Of a stretch of DNA of 64,000 bases, positions 51,205 to 61,894 are shown one piece after another; position 1 is the first letter of the stretch; the number at the start of each line of letters is the position of its first letter. Under the pieces are notes generated by a model. That model searched no databases. It saw only the letters and a program-made list of their open reading frames with translations, and was not told the origin of the DNA. The translations under genes and the position numbers were made by a program. The DNA is from an uncultured Anaerolineae bacterium (GTDB lineage: Bacteria; Chloroflexota; Anaerolineae; Aggregatilineales; Phototrophicaceae), in assembly GCA_937995825.1 (NCBI GenBank), contig CALKJO010000009.1, positions 310,001-374,000 on the forward strand, read 5' to 3'.

Positions 51205-51768
51205 GTGAGCGAACAGGACATGATTCGATCCGACGCCGCCGAAACCACAGCGGCGGCGGAAGGAACCGCCGAGTCGCCCGCGCCGGAAGCAGCGAATGGG
51301 GCATCAGAAAACGTGAGTCGAGAACATTTTGAAGCTGTCCAAGCGCAGGCGCAGCAGTATATGGAGGGCTGGCAGCGCGAGCGCGCTGAATTTGCCAATT
51401 TCAAGCGCCGTGTCGAGCGCGAACGCACCGAGACCTACCAGCACGCCAGCGCCGATGTCATCAAGCAGCTCCTGCCCATCATCGACGACTTTGAGCGCGC
51501 GCTGGCGAACATCCCGGAGGAACTAAGTGACAATCCCTGGGTGAGCGGCATCAGCATGATCGGCAAAAAGTTCGAACGCCTGCTTGAGCATTTCAGCGTC
51601 ACCGCAATCGATCCGACCGGTCAGCCATTCAACGCTGAACAGCATGAAGCCGTCATCGTGGATGAATCGGAGACGGTCGAGAGCGGGCATGTGATCGAGA
51701 CGCTCCGGCGCGGCTATGTCGTCGGAGAACGTGTGATCCGCCCAGCCTTGGTGCGCGTCGCCCGCTGA
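51205..51768 (+). CDS. grpE: Nucleotide-exchange factor GrpE
   Basis: A 187-residue DnaK cochaperone that drives ADP release. A disordered Ala/Glu-rich N-terminus leads to the long coiled-coil helix (about residues 35-90, with Ala-Asn-Phe-Lys-Arg-Arg) and the C-terminal beta domain with the Pro-x-Gly-Gln-Pro-Phe-Asn-x-x-x-His-Glu-Ala motif. GTG 51205 has GAGGAG eight bases upstream and is preferred to an in-frame ATG at 51154, which has no ribosome site. It is followed by dnaK after 52 bases. Confidence 0.92.
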   Translation: MSEQDMIRSDAAETTAAAEGTAESPAPEAANGASENVSREHFEAVQAQAQQYMEGWQRERAEFANFKRRVERERTETYQHASADVIKQLLPIIDDFERALANIPEELSDNPWVSGISMIGKKFERLLEHFSVTAIDPTGQPFNAEQHEAVIVDESETVESGHVIETLRRGYVVGERVIRPALVRVAR

Positions 51769-51820
51769 CATGCGGCTTGATGGATGAACCCAAACAAACA
51801 ACGAGGAGACAGAGGGTAAC

Positions 51821-53731
51821 ATGGGACGTATTATCGGAATTGACCTGGGGACAACAAACTCCGTCGTCGCGGTGATGGAAGGGGGCGAAGCCGTCGTCAT
51901 TCCGTCGTCCGAAGGCGGGCGGTTGATCCCATCGGTGGTGGCGATCAACCCCAAGACCAACGAACGTCTGGTCGGCAAGGTCGCCCGCAATCAAGCGGTG
52001 ATGAATCCGGAAAACACGATCTTCTCGGTCAAGCGCTTCATGGGGCGCAAATTTGACGACCCGGAAGTGCAGAAAGCGATGAAATTGGTGCCGTACAAGG
52101 TGAGCGCGGCGCCGAATGGCGATGTGCGCGTTCACATGGGCGGGCGCGAATACAGCCCGCCGGAGATCAGCGCCATGATCCTGCAAAAGATCAAGGCGGA
52201 TGCCGAAGCCTATCTCGGCGAGACCGTCGATCAGGCGGTGATCACCGTCCCGGCGTATTTCAATGACGCGCAGCGCAACGCTACGAAAGACGCGGGACGC
52301 ATTGCGGGGCTGGAAGTCCTGCGCATTATCAATGAGCCGACCGCGTCGAGCCTGGCTTACGGCTTGAACGAGAAGAAGAACGGGATCATCGCTGTCTATG
52401 ACCTTGGCGGCGGCACATTCGATATCTCCATCTTGGAAGTTGGCGACGGCGTGTTTGAAGTCCGCAGCACCAACGGCGACACTTATCTGGGCGGCGACGA
52501 CTTCGACCAGATCATCATCAACTGGCTGGCGGACGAATTCAAGAAGGATCAGGGTATCGACCTGCGCAATGACCGCCAGGCGCTTCAGCGGCTCAAAGAA
52601 GCAGCAGAGAAAGCCAAGATCGAGCTGTCCAGCACGCTGACAGCGGATATCAACCTGCCATTTATCACGGCGGATGCATCCGGTCCCAAGCATCTGCACA
52701 TGTCGCTGACGCGTGCCAAGCTGGAGAGCATGACCAAACATCTGATCGACCGCAGCATCGAGCCGTGCCGCGCCGCGCTCAAGGACGCGGGGCTGGATGT
52801 GAAAGACATCGACACGGTGATCCTAGTTGGCGGCATGACACGGATGCCGGCGGTGGTTGAAGCAGTCAAGAACTTCTTCGGCAAAGAACCGAGCAAGGGC
52901 GTCAACCCTGATGAAGTGGTCGGCATCGGCGCGGCGATCCAGGCGGGCGTGCTGCGCGGCGATGTCAAGGACATCCTGCTGCTCGACGTGACCCCGCTCA
53001 CGCTGGGCGTGGAGACGCTCGGCGGCGTGATGACCCCGCTGATCGAGCGCAATACCACCATCCCGACTAAGAAAAGCCAGGTCTTTTCGACCGCTGCTGA
53101 CAGCCAGAGCCAGGTCGAGATTCACGTCCTTCAGGGCGAGCGCCCGATGGCAGCGGACAACAAATCGCTCGGTCGCTTCATCCTGGATGGCATTCCGCCC
53201 GCGCCGCGCGGTGTCCCCCAGATCGAAGTCACCTTCGACATCGACGCTAACGGCATTCTGAATGTCAGCGCCCGTGACAAAGCGACAGGACGCGAGCAGA
53301 AGATCACCATCACCGCCAGCAGCGGCTTGACCGAGGCGGAGATCGAGCGCATGGTGAAGGATGCCGAGGCGCACGCAGCGGAAGATGCTAAGAAGCGCGA
53401 ACAAGCGGAAGTCAAGAATCAGGCGGAGGCAGCCGTTTTCCGCACCGAGCAGTTCTTGCGCGAATACAACGACCGCCTGCCTGCTGAAGGCAAGCAGGAG
53501 GCGGAAAAGAAAATCAGCGCCGTGCGCACAGCGCTTGAAGGCAGCAACCCAGAAGCGATCCGCAGAGCGACCCACGACCTTGAGCAGTATATCCAGACCC
53601 TCGGCGCACAGATGTACAGCGCCGAAAACCCGACGGGTGCGGCTGGCGCCGCCGGCGGCGCGAGCACTTCCGCCAACGGCAAGGGCAAATCTGGTGAGGA
53701 TGTGGTGGACGCAGAATTCACTGAAGCATAA
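51821..53731 (+). CDS. dnaK: Chaperone DnaK (Hsp70)
   Basis: A 636-residue ATP-driven chaperone. The nucleotide-binding domain begins with [10 protein letters not shown] and has Asp-Leu-Gly-Gly-Gly-Thr-Phe-Asp near residue 193 and Val-Gly-Gly-Met-Thr-Arg-Met-Pro near 334. The substrate domain (about 385-500) and helical lid follow, ending in a Gly/Ala/Ser-rich tail and a final acidic motif Asp-Ala-Glu-Phe-Thr-Glu-Ala, the bacterial counterpart of the EEVD end. GAGGAG precedes the ATG by about 15 bases, GAGGG by six. Confidence 0.97.
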   Translation: MGRIIGIDLGTTNSVVAVMEGGEAVVIPSSEGGRLIPSVVAINPKTNERLVGKVARNQAVMNPENTIFSVKRFMGRKFDDPEVQKAMKLVPYKVSAAPNGDVRVHMGGREYSPPEISAMILQKIKADAEAYLGETVDQAVITVPAYFNDAQRNATKDAGRIAGLEVLRIINEPTASSLAYGLNEKKNGIIAVYDLGGGTFDISILEVGDGVFEVRSTNGDTYLGGDDFDQIIINWLADEFKKDQGIDLRNDRQALQRLKEAAEKAKIELSSTLTADINLPFITADASGPKHLHMSLTRAKLESMTKHLIDRSIEPCRAALKDAGLDVKDIDTVILVGGMTRMPAVVEAVKNFFGKEPSKGVNPDEVVGIGAAIQAGVLRGDVKDILLLDVTPLTLGVETLGGVMTPLIERNTTIPTKKSQVFSTAADSQSQVEIHVLQGERPMAADNKSLGRFILDGIPPAPRGVPQIEVTFDIDANGILNVSARDKATGREQKITITASSGLTEAEIERMVKDAEAHAAEDAKKREQAEVKNQAEAAVFRTEQFLREYNDRLPAEGKQEAEKKISAVRTALEGSNPEAIRRATHDLEQYIQTLGAQMYSAENPTGAAGAAGGASTSANGKGKSGEDVVDAEFTEA

Positions 53732-53755
53732 GCCTACCCAGACCAGCTAACCGCA

Positions 53756-53785
53756 AAAGGGGCATGGCGTTATCCATGCCCCTTT
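53756..53785 (+). terminator. Hairpin between dnaK and dnaJ, probable partial terminator
   Basis: A perfect 12-base-pair stem (53756-53767 with 53774-53785) with a six-base loop. The stem ends in AAA/TTT and only three T residues follow, so it may weaken rather than stop transcription into dnaJ. Confidence 0.6.
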
Positions 53786-53849
53786 CACGATGAGTGCAGA
53801 CGAATCTCATTAATCCGCAGGATGCATTAAAAAGGCGCTGGATAACGCA

Positions 53850-54995
53850 ATGGCACGCGACTACTATGACGTACTCGGCGTCCCTCGGACTGCCGACAAA
53901 ACCGAAATCAAGCAGGCATTCCGCAGGCTGGCGCGCGAATATCATCCTGATGTCAGCAAACATTCGGACGCCGAAACCAAATTTAAGGAAATCAACGAAG
54001 CCTACGAAGTCCTGTCCGATGATGACAAGCGCGCGCGCTATGACCGCTTCGGTCATGCTGGAGTCGGCGCTGCAAGCGGCTTCGGCGGTAATGCCGCCGG
54101 TTTCAGCGGCTTTGAGGAAATCTTCGAGGAGTTTTTCTCGAACTTTGGCGGTGTCCGCTCAACGCGGCGGCGCGGACCCAAACCAGGCGCAGATCGCCGC
54201 GTCGATATCACACTGACATTTGAAGAAGCCGTCTTCGGCATTGAGACGGAGGTCGATTACGAACGGCTGGAAGTCTGCGAGACCTGCGCAGGCAGCGGCG
54301 CAGCCCCCGGCACAATGCCCATCCGCTGCCCGCAGTGCAACGGCACTGGTGAAGTTCGTCAAGTGACGCAGTCATTTCTAGGTCCGATGGTGCAGGTCAT
54401 GACCTGCCCGCGCTGCAACGGGCGCGGCGAAGTCGTCACCACCCCATGCAACACCTGCAGAGGCACGGGACGGGTGCGTAAGCGCGTGACGCGCATGGTA
54501 CAGATTCCGCCGGGCGTCCGTGAAGGGCTGCAAATTCAGGTACGCGCGGAAGGCGACGCGGGCGATAACGGCGCGCCGAATGGCAACCTCTACATCATCG
54601 TCCATGTGCAAGAACATGAATTCTTCAAGCGCAAGGATAACGACATCATCCTGGACGTGAATATCAACGTCGCGCAGGCAGCGCTCGGCGACAAGATCGT
54701 TGTGCCAACGGTCGATGGCGAAGTTGAGCTGGTCATCCCGCCCGGCACGCAGACTGGCAAGGTTTTCCGGATGCGCGGCAGAGGCGTGCCGCGCCTGCGC
54801 ACCGATGGCAGCAATTCCGGTCGCGGCGATCAACTGGTCTATATCAATGTCGAAATTCCCGCCAAACTGACCGACGAACAGCGTAGACTGTTTGAGCAGC
54901 TTGCCAGGACATTAGGACATGACGTGCAGCCGCAGCGCAATGGCAAAGGCTTCTTCGACAAGGTGATGGACTTCTTCCAGGGAGATCAGACTTGA
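53850..54995 (+). CDS. dnaJ: Chaperone DnaJ (Hsp40, type I)
   Basis: A 381-residue cochaperone that stimulates the DnaK ATPase. The J domain (residues 4-70) has the essential His-Pro-Asp. A Gly/Phe-rich region follows, then four Cys-x-x-Cys-x-Gly-x-Gly zinc motifs (about 140-220), then the two C-terminal beta domains. All four zinc pairs are intact. It overlaps prmA by four bases. Confidence 0.96.
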   Translation: MARDYYDVLGVPRTADKTEIKQAFRRLAREYHPDVSKHSDAETKFKEINEAYEVLSDDDKRARYDRFGHAGVGAASGFGGNAAGFSGFEEIFEEFFSNFGGVRSTRRRGPKPGADRRVDITLTFEEAVFGIETEVDYERLEVCETCAGSGAAPGTMPIRCPQCNGTGEVRQVTQSFLGPMVQVMTCPRCNGRGEVVTTPCNTCRGTGRVRKRVTRMVQIPPGVREGLQIQVRAEGDAGDNGAPNGNLYIIVHVQEHEFFKRKDNDIILDVNINVAQAALGDKIVVPTVDGEVELVIPPGTQTGKVFRMRGRGVPRLRTDGSNSGRGDQLVYINVEIPAKLTDEQRRLFEQLARTLGHDVQPQRNGKGFFDKVMDFFQGDQT

Positions 54996-55906
54996 GCCGC
55001 TGGCTTGAAGTGGGGCTGAGCGTCGATGGCGAAGCCGCCGAAGCGGTCGCGGAACTGCTTTCACGCTACGGCTATCAAGGAGTCGCAGTTGAGCATGAGG
55101 GCATCCCGCCCGACAAGCTCGACGAAGCTGAAATCCCGCCTGCCAGCCGCTTCACCGTCCGCGCTTACCTGCCTTTCGATGCGCAGCTTGACGAGACGAA
55201 AGCCCAGCTTGAGCAAGCGCTCAGTTACATGAACATGATCTATCCGATGCCGCAGCCTGTTTACCGACCGGTCGATGAGGCAGATTGGGCGGAAGCATGG
55301 AAAGCGCACTATCACCCTGTCCGCGTCGGTCAGCGGCTCATCATCCGCCCCGTGTGGATCGAGCGCTCGCTCGCGCCGGACGAAGTTGAGATCGCGCTCG
55401 ATCCGGGCATGGCGTTCGGCACAGGCACGCATCCGACGACCCAGCTCTGCCTTGAGGCGCTAGAGGCACGAACATTGGACGGTCTGAGCATCCTCGATCT
55501 GGGCTGTGGATCGGGCATCCTAGCGATTGGCGCGGCGAAGCTGGGCGCGGCGCGCGTGCTGGCGGTCGATAACGATCCGGTCGCGGTCAAAGTGGCGTGT
55601 GAAAATGTCGCGCAGAACGGCGTCCATGACCGAATCGCCGTTCAGGAAGGTTCGCTGGCGGAGGTGATCGCCGCTGGCGAGCAGTTTGACGTGCTGGTCT
55701 GCAACATCCTTGCGCGGACGATCATCGCCATGTGCGCCGAAGGGCTTGGCAACACGGTTCAACCCGGCGGACATGCCATCTTCAGCGGCATCATCGTCAG
55801 TCAGGCGGACGATGTCGAGGCCACGCTGCGTACAGCCGGACTGCCCCCAACTGCCCGTCGTCAGATGGGCGACTGGGTGGCAATTGAGGCAGCGCGCCCA
55901 GCCTGA
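54992..55906 (+). CDS. prmA: Ribosomal protein L11 methyltransferase
   Basis: A 304-residue SAM-dependent methyltransferase that trimethylates ribosomal protein L11. The N-terminal substrate domain (about 1-95) begins with Trp-Leu-Glu-Val; the class I core has Asp-Leu-Gly-Cys-Gly-Ser-Gly-Ile-Leu-Ala at about 169-178, and the Phe-Gly-Thr-Gly-Thr-His-Pro-Thr-Thr motif usual for PrmA. The start is a TTG at 54992 that overlaps the dnaJ stop, with GGGAG upstream. Linkage of dnaJ and prmA is conserved in many bacteria. Confidence 0.92.
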   Translation: MSRWLEVGLSVDGEAAEAVAELLSRYGYQGVAVEHEGIPPDKLDEAEIPPASRFTVRAYLPFDAQLDETKAQLEQALSYMNMIYPMPQPVYRPVDEADWAEAWKAHYHPVRVGQRLIIRPVWIERSLAPDEVEIALDPGMAFGTGTHPTTQLCLEALEARTLDGLSILDLGCGSGILAIGAAKLGAARVLAVDNDPVAVKVACENVAQNGVHDRIAVQEGSLAEVIAAGEQFDVLVCNILARTIIAMCAEGLGNTVQPGGHAIFSGIIVSQADDVEATLRTAGLPPTARRQMGDWVAIEAARPA

Positions 55907-55980
55907 ACATTGCCATTATCAACAAGATCGTCAATAATAGACCATCTTGTTCACACGGCTCAGGACGCCACGTACAATTT

Positions 55981-56838
55981 ATGCAGATCATCACTGACAG
56001 CGCCGCCGACCTTTCGCCCGCTGACATTTCCACTTGGGGCATCCACGTTGTACCTCTTTACATTCAGTTCCCCGATGGCGAAGTCACTGCCAACAGCATC
56101 ACACCGGACGAATTCTATGCCCGCCTGACCGCGATGGTTCCGCAGGTTCCCACCACGTCGCAGCCCGCTATCGGCGAATTCTTGCGGATTTTCGAGAAAG
56201 CGGCTTCCGATCAGACGGACATCCTGGCGATCCATATCTCATCCGGCTTGAGCGGGACGTACAGCGCCGCCTCAACCGCCGCCCGTCAGATGGGATATGG
56301 CGGCGTGCAGGTGGTCGATACCATGACGCTGTCGTGCGGTCAGCGCTTTCAGGTGCTTGCCGCTGCGCGGGCTGTCAAAGCGGGTTGGGACTTGGCGCGC
56401 ATCCTCGACCTGCTGGCAGCCGTCCGCCGCGAAACCGAGGTGATCTACACACTGGAGACGCTGGAATATCTGGCGCGCGGCGGGCGCATTGGGCGGGTGC
56501 AGGCGCTGGCGGGATCGCTGCTCAAGATCAAGCCAATCATCCGCGTGGACAAAAGTGATGGCAAATATAGCACGCTGGGTCGCTCGCGCACCATCCGCCA
56601 GTCGATGGAGTCAATGGCGAGCCATTTTGCGTCCCTTTACGGGAATAAACCCGTCTGGGTGACCGTGTGTCATGGGCAGATGCGCGAACAGGCTGGCGCG
56701 TTCGACGCTATGCTGCGCGAACGCCTGAATGTGGCGCAGTCAGACCTGATCCAGATTTCGCCTGTTCTCGGCGTCCACACAGGTCCGGGAATCCTCGGCG
56801 CAGGGGTGGTGACGATGGAAGCGTTTCAGGGACTTTAG
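55981..56838 (+). CDS. DegV-family fatty-acid-binding protein
   Basis: A 285-residue soluble protein. The DegV N-terminus Thr-Asp-Ser-Ala-Ala-Asp-Leu and the Ser-Gly-Leu-Ser-Gly-Thr-Tyr motif near residue 88 bind the carboxylate of a fatty acid; FakB proteins of this family present it to the kinase FakA for phosphorylation. No fakA is adjacent. The ATG is only two bases after a TACAAT sequence (55973-55978), so the transcript may be nearly leaderless, if that hexamer is used. Confidence 0.9.
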   Translation: MQIITDSAADLSPADISTWGIHVVPLYIQFPDGEVTANSITPDEFYARLTAMVPQVPTTSQPAIGEFLRIFEKAASDQTDILAIHISSGLSGTYSAASTAARQMGYGGVQVVDTMTLSCGQRFQVLAAARAVKAGWDLARILDLLAAVRRETEVIYTLETLEYLARGGRIGRVQALAGSLLKIKPIIRVDKSDGKYSTLGRSRTIRQSMESMASHFASLYGNKPVWVTVCHGQMREQAGAFDAMLRERLNVAQSDLIQISPVLGVHTGPGILGAGVVTMEAFQGL

Positions 56839-56850
56839 CCAGCGGTTCGC

Positions 56851-56856
56851 TATAAT
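56851..56856 (+). promoter_or_regulatory. Candidate -10 element of the acyl-CoA dehydrogenase operon
   Basis: A perfect TATAAT lies 36 bases before the dehydrogenase ATG in the 54-base gap after degV. No convincing -35 hexamer at normal spacing. Confidence 0.4.
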
Positions 56857-56892
56857 GGTCGTAGAATCAGGGATTATTGGAGACATTACGCC

Positions 56893-58080
56893 ATGCTTGA
56901 GACCGCTGATCAGCCGATCATCCCGCATCTGACCGAAGAACACCGGCAGCTGCAGCGGCTCGTCCGTGAGTTTGCGCAGCGCGAGATCGCTCCGATTGCG
57001 GGGGCGCTGGATGAGTCAGGCGAATTTCCGACCGATACCATCCGCAAGCTCGGCGCGATGGGTCTGATGGGGATCGAAGTCGCTGAGGAATACGGCGGCG
57101 CAGGCATGGACACGCTGGCGTATGCGCTGGCGATGATCGAGATCGCCAAAGCCGATGCTAGCCACAGCACTATCATCAGTGTGAACAATTCCCTGTACTG
57201 CCACGCGCTCGACCGCTTCGGCACAGAAGCCCAGAAACAGCGCTATCTTGTGCCGGTGGCGTCGGGCGAGAAGATCGCCGCATACAGCCTGACCGAGCCG
57301 ATGTCTGGCAGCGATGCCGGCACAATGGCAAGCCGCGCTGTGCTTGATGAGTCGGGCAAGTACTATGTGATCAACGGGCGCAAGTCGTGGGTGACCAGCG
57401 CGCCGGTGGCGGATGTGGTGCTGCTGTTCACCATGACCGATCCAGCGCTCAAACACAAGGGCGTCAGTGCCTTTCTGATCGACACCGACCGCCCAGGTTT
57501 CATGCGCGGCAAAACAGAACCCAAGCTTGGCATCCGCGCCAGCGCCACCAGCGAGATCGTCTTTGAGGATTACCGCTGCCCAGTCGAGAATCGCCTCGGC
57601 GCGCCGGGTGACGGCTTCAAAATCGCTATGACCGTGCTGGACGCAGGGCGGATCGGCATCGCAGCGCAAGCGCTCGGCATCGCGGAAGCTGCCTATGAAG
57701 CGGCGCTCACGTATGCACGCCAGCGCCATGCCTTTGGCAGCCCGATTGGCAGCTTTCAGATGATCCAGCAGAAGATTGCCGACATGAAGACGCGGATTGA
57801 AGCCTCGCGCCTGCTGATCTATCAGGCGTGCGCCGCCAAAGAGCGCAGCAAACTCACCGGCGAACGCTACACGACCGAGGCGAGCATGGCGAAGCTGTTC
57901 GCCAGCGAAACAGCGGCATTCGTGACCGATGAAACACTGCAAATTCACGGCGGTATGGGCTATAGCAAAGAACTGCCGATTGAACGCTACTACCGCGATG
58001 CGCGCATCACCCGCATTTATGAAGGAACCAGCGAGATTCAGCGGATGGTGATCGCGCGGCATGAACTGAGTCTGCGCTGA
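56893..58080 (+). CDS. Acyl-CoA dehydrogenase
   Basis: A 395-residue FAD enzyme that oxidises acyl-CoA at the alpha-beta bond. The N-terminal helical domain has the usual start; the middle domain carries Ala-Tyr-Ser-Leu-Thr-Glu-Pro-Met-Ser-Gly-Ser-Asp-Ala-Gly; the C-terminal domain has the catalytic base Glu377 in Ile-Tyr-Glu-Gly-Thr-Ser-Glu-Ile-Gln. The Glu position is that of short/medium-chain and butyryl-CoA enzymes. GGAG precedes the ATG by about ten bases. Chain length cannot be decided. Close linkage to the mutase and carboxylase genes is consistent with branched- or odd-chain degradation. Confidence 0.93.
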   Translation: MLETADQPIIPHLTEEHRQLQRLVREFAQREIAPIAGALDESGEFPTDTIRKLGAMGLMGIEVAEEYGGAGMDTLAYALAMIEIAKADASHSTIISVNNSLYCHALDRFGTEAQKQRYLVPVASGEKIAAYSLTEPMSGSDAGTMASRAVLDESGKYYVINGRKSWVTSAPVADVVLLFTMTDPALKHKGVSAFLIDTDRPGFMRGKTEPKLGIRASATSEIVFEDYRCPVENRLGAPGDGFKIAMTVLDAGRIGIAAQALGIAEAAYEAALTYARQRHAFGSPIGSFQMIQQKIADMKTRIEASRLLIYQACAAKERSKLTGERYTTEASMAKLFASETAAFVTDETLQIHGGMGYSKELPIERYYRDARITRIYEGTSEIQRMVIARHELSLR

Positions 58081-58082
58081 TC

Positions 58083-58559
58083 ATGTCGATCATCGGCTAT
58101 CACGCGCCTGCCCTGCGCGCCATCGCCGAATCGCTCGCGCTCGACTCTGTCGCGCAGATCGCTAGGCAGCCTGGCGTGCAGGCGGTCTATCGCATCACCG
58201 TGCTGATCCACGATGGACGGGCAAGCAGCGCTGCCACGACTATGAAGCGAGTCGGTCAGGGCGTCATTCTTGAGCTGGCGTATCAGCGCGCGCTCGACGG
58301 CACACGTCTGGTGCGAACACTTCCCATCGCGCGCTATGAGCGCTTTGTCTGTGCGCTGTCTGAATTGGACTTCGATCATCTGCCCGATCAACCCGATCTG
58401 CCCGACCGCCCGACCGCCGATCTCTGGATGGTCGAGCGCGCTGCTGGATCATTTCGGCGCGCGGTCATTGTTGCGCCGGCGCTGGCGCAAGGCAGGCATC
58501 TCCGTCTGGTCGATGCCGTGCGAACCTATCTGCCTGAGGCGCTGCGCGAATTACCCTGA
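58083..58559 (+). CDS. Hypothetical protein, 158 residues
   Basis: A soluble 158-residue protein that I do not recognise. It has a beta-rich centre (Tyr-Arg-Ile-Thr-Val-Leu-Ile near residue 40 and Gln-Gly-Val-Ile-Leu-Glu-Leu-Ala near 63), a Trp-Met-Val-Glu-Arg strand and a C-terminal helix, and no cysteine motif or membrane segment. It begins two bases after the dehydrogenase stop and is followed 16 bases later by the CYTH gene, so the three form an operon. Base composition matches its neighbours. Confidence 0.6.
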   Translation: MSIIGYHAPALRAIAESLALDSVAQIARQPGVQAVYRITVLIHDGRASSAATTMKRVGQGVILELAYQRALDGTRLVRTLPIARYERFVCALSELDFDHLPDQPDLPDRPTADLWMVERAAGSFRRAVIVAPALAQGRHLRLVDAVRTYLPEALRELP

Positions 58560-58575
58560 TTATCAAGGATGACTG

Positions 58576-59190
58576 ATGCTGAGCCACTACTTGGAAACTG
58601 AAGTCAAGCTTTACGTCCCCGATCTCGCCCGGGTGCGCGCCCGGTTGGAGACGCTGGACGCCCGCGTCACCGCGCCGCGCATTCTGGAGCGCAATGTCCG
58701 CTACGACACACCGGACATGGCGCTGCGCGCGCGCGCCGCCATCCTGCGACTGCGCCAAGACACGCGCATCCGGCTGACTTACAAAGACGAAGCCGAGTCT
58801 AATGCGCAGCTTTCAACGCTCGGCAAAACGCGCTTTGAAGCGGAAGTCACGGTCGATGATTTTGATGCAATGCAGACCATCCTGATCAAGCTCGGTTTGG
58901 AGCCGACACAGGTCTATGAGAAATACCGCACAACCTACGCGCTGCACGGCTGCGAGATCGTCCTCGATGAGATGCCATTCGGCGGCTTCGTCGAGATCGA
59001 AGGTAGCGACACAGCGATTGAAGCGGTCATGGGCGCGCTCGATCTACGCGATGCACCGCGCTATAACGTCAGCTACATGGTGCTGTTCGAACGGGTCAAA
59101 CACGCCCTCAAGCTGCCGTTCAACGACCTCACGTTCGCCAATTTCGACGGGATACACGTCCCACAAAGCGCGTTCGATCCAGCGTCGTGA
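58576..59190 (+). CDS. CYTH-domain protein (class IV adenylate cyclase/thiamine triphosphatase-like)
   Basis: A 204-residue protein of the CYTH superfamily with the Glu7-x-Glu9-x-Lys11 signature at the N-terminus and alternating basic and acidic strands inside the tunnel (Arg-Leu-Arg, Arg-Leu-Thr-Tyr-Lys, Phe-Glu-Ala-Glu-Val, Glu-Lys-Tyr-Arg and Val-Glu-Ile-Glu-Gly). Members are adenylate cyclases, thiamine triphosphatases or inorganic triphosphatases; this one matches the CyaB-type branch in general length, but activity is not decidable. The stop abuts a convergent membrane-protein gene with no gap. Confidence 0.87.
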   Translation: MLSHYLETEVKLYVPDLARVRARLETLDARVTAPRILERNVRYDTPDMALRARAAILRLRQDTRIRLTYKDEAESNAQLSTLGKTRFEAEVTVDDFDAMQTILIKLGLEPTQVYEKYRTTYALHGCEIVLDEMPFGGFVEIEGSDTAIEAVMGALDLRDAPRYNVSYMVLFERVKHALKLPFNDLTFANFDGIHVPQSAFDPAS

Positions 59191-59772
59191 TCATCGATCC
59201 ATCTTGATGCGCTTCATGCTGTTGCTGTCGCGGAACTGAAACAGAAATCCAAGCGCCCCCAGCACCAGCCAGACGATGAAACCGAACGTCGTCTGGGTGA
59301 AGCCATCTTCGGTGGTGACGATCAGTCCCAGCGTCGGAAAAATGAGCGCCAATCCGCCGACCAGACTCGCCGCGCCGCTGAAGGCGGTTGAAGCGACGAC
59401 CACCAGCTTTTGCAGCACCAGCGCGATCAGCCCGCCAGCCACCACTCCGATGATGACCGCCAGCAGCATCAGCCCGCCCTGCTCCAGACCGATCAGCAGC
59501 CCCAGCGCGATGCCCAGCACCGCGCCGAGCAGCGCCCCCGCGACGAAAATCCCGATGCGAAACAGCGCATACAGCAGCAGCCCACCAATGACCGCGCCAA
59601 TGATCGCAAACACTAAACTGCCTGCACCCGCCGAATAACCGAGCGCGCCGCCGATCAGCACGCCGGCAACTGTCAGTGTAAAGCGGAACACCCGCCAGCC
59701 AAAAAAGCACGCGATCAATCCGTACAGAATCGCCAGCAGCCCGCCAACCAATAACGTCGAATCTGCGTTCAT
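59191..59772 (-). CDS. Glycine-rich polytopic membrane protein (DUF4203-like)
   Basis: A 193-residue protein that is nearly all membrane: about seven short hydrophobic helices rich in Gly, Ala and Leu, with Trp-Arg-Val-Phe-Arg-Phe near residue 26, and a basic C-terminus. The Gly-rich helix packing resembles DUF4203/TMEM198-type proteins, whose role is unknown. It is divergent from the mutase gene and convergent with the CYTH gene. Confidence 0.6.
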   Translation of the reverse strand: MNADSTLLVGGLLAILYGLIACFFGWRVFRFTLTVAGVLIGGALGYSAGAGSLVFAIIGAVIGGLLLYALFRIGIFVAGALLGAVLGIALGLLIGLEQGGLMLLAVIIGVVAGGLIALVLQKLVVVASTAFSGAASLVGGLALIFPTLGLIVTTEDGFTQTTFGFIVWLVLGALGFLFQFRDSNSMKRIKMDR

Positions 59773-59789
59773 CGCTGTCCTTTTCGATA

Positions 59790-59795
59790 TATAAT
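59790..59795 (+). promoter_or_regulatory. Candidate -10 element of the mutase-carboxylase operon
   Basis: TATAAT lies 69 bases before the mutase ATG in the 91-base divergent space; a second AT-rich stretch (TATATAT near 59804) lies closer. No clear -35 hexamer is found, and either could be used. Confidence 0.35.
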
Positions 59796-59863
59796 CACTG
59801 CTCTATATATTGTGACGGAAGACGGGTGCGCGCGCAAAGTGCCGCGCTCAGAAGAGATGAACC

Positions 59864-61525
<1,662 letters not shown>

Positions 61526-61894
61526 AAACGCGCCTGCCGCCGCTGATCGCGGCATTGGTGGCGTTTCATCAGGCGGCAAATGCCATCCGCGCGCTGCGCC
61601 TGCCCCTGGATGTGAGCCTGTCCGCGCCGCTGGAATTTCTCGCCTCGCTCATATGGTCGGGTGGCTTTGCGCTGCTGGCTTGGCGGCAGCGTGCGCGCCC
61701 GATCTGGCTAGCGCTGCTTGGCTTTGCCGCCTACAGCGCAGCGCGGATCGTCATTTTTGCCCGCGCCGACTATGATCGCGGGCGTATCCCCCTATTGTTG
61801 GTTATCATCGGGCTGATTATGATTGTGCTGACCTTGTTCGCGGCGCGTTCTCGATCCCACAGCGCGACCGCGCCGCCTATGGAGTGATCATTTT

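Noticed and set aside
49020-51830. Search for a CIRCE heat-shock operator
   Set aside because: No copy of the nine-base inverted repeat with a nine-base spacer is seen near hrcA, grpE or dnaK.
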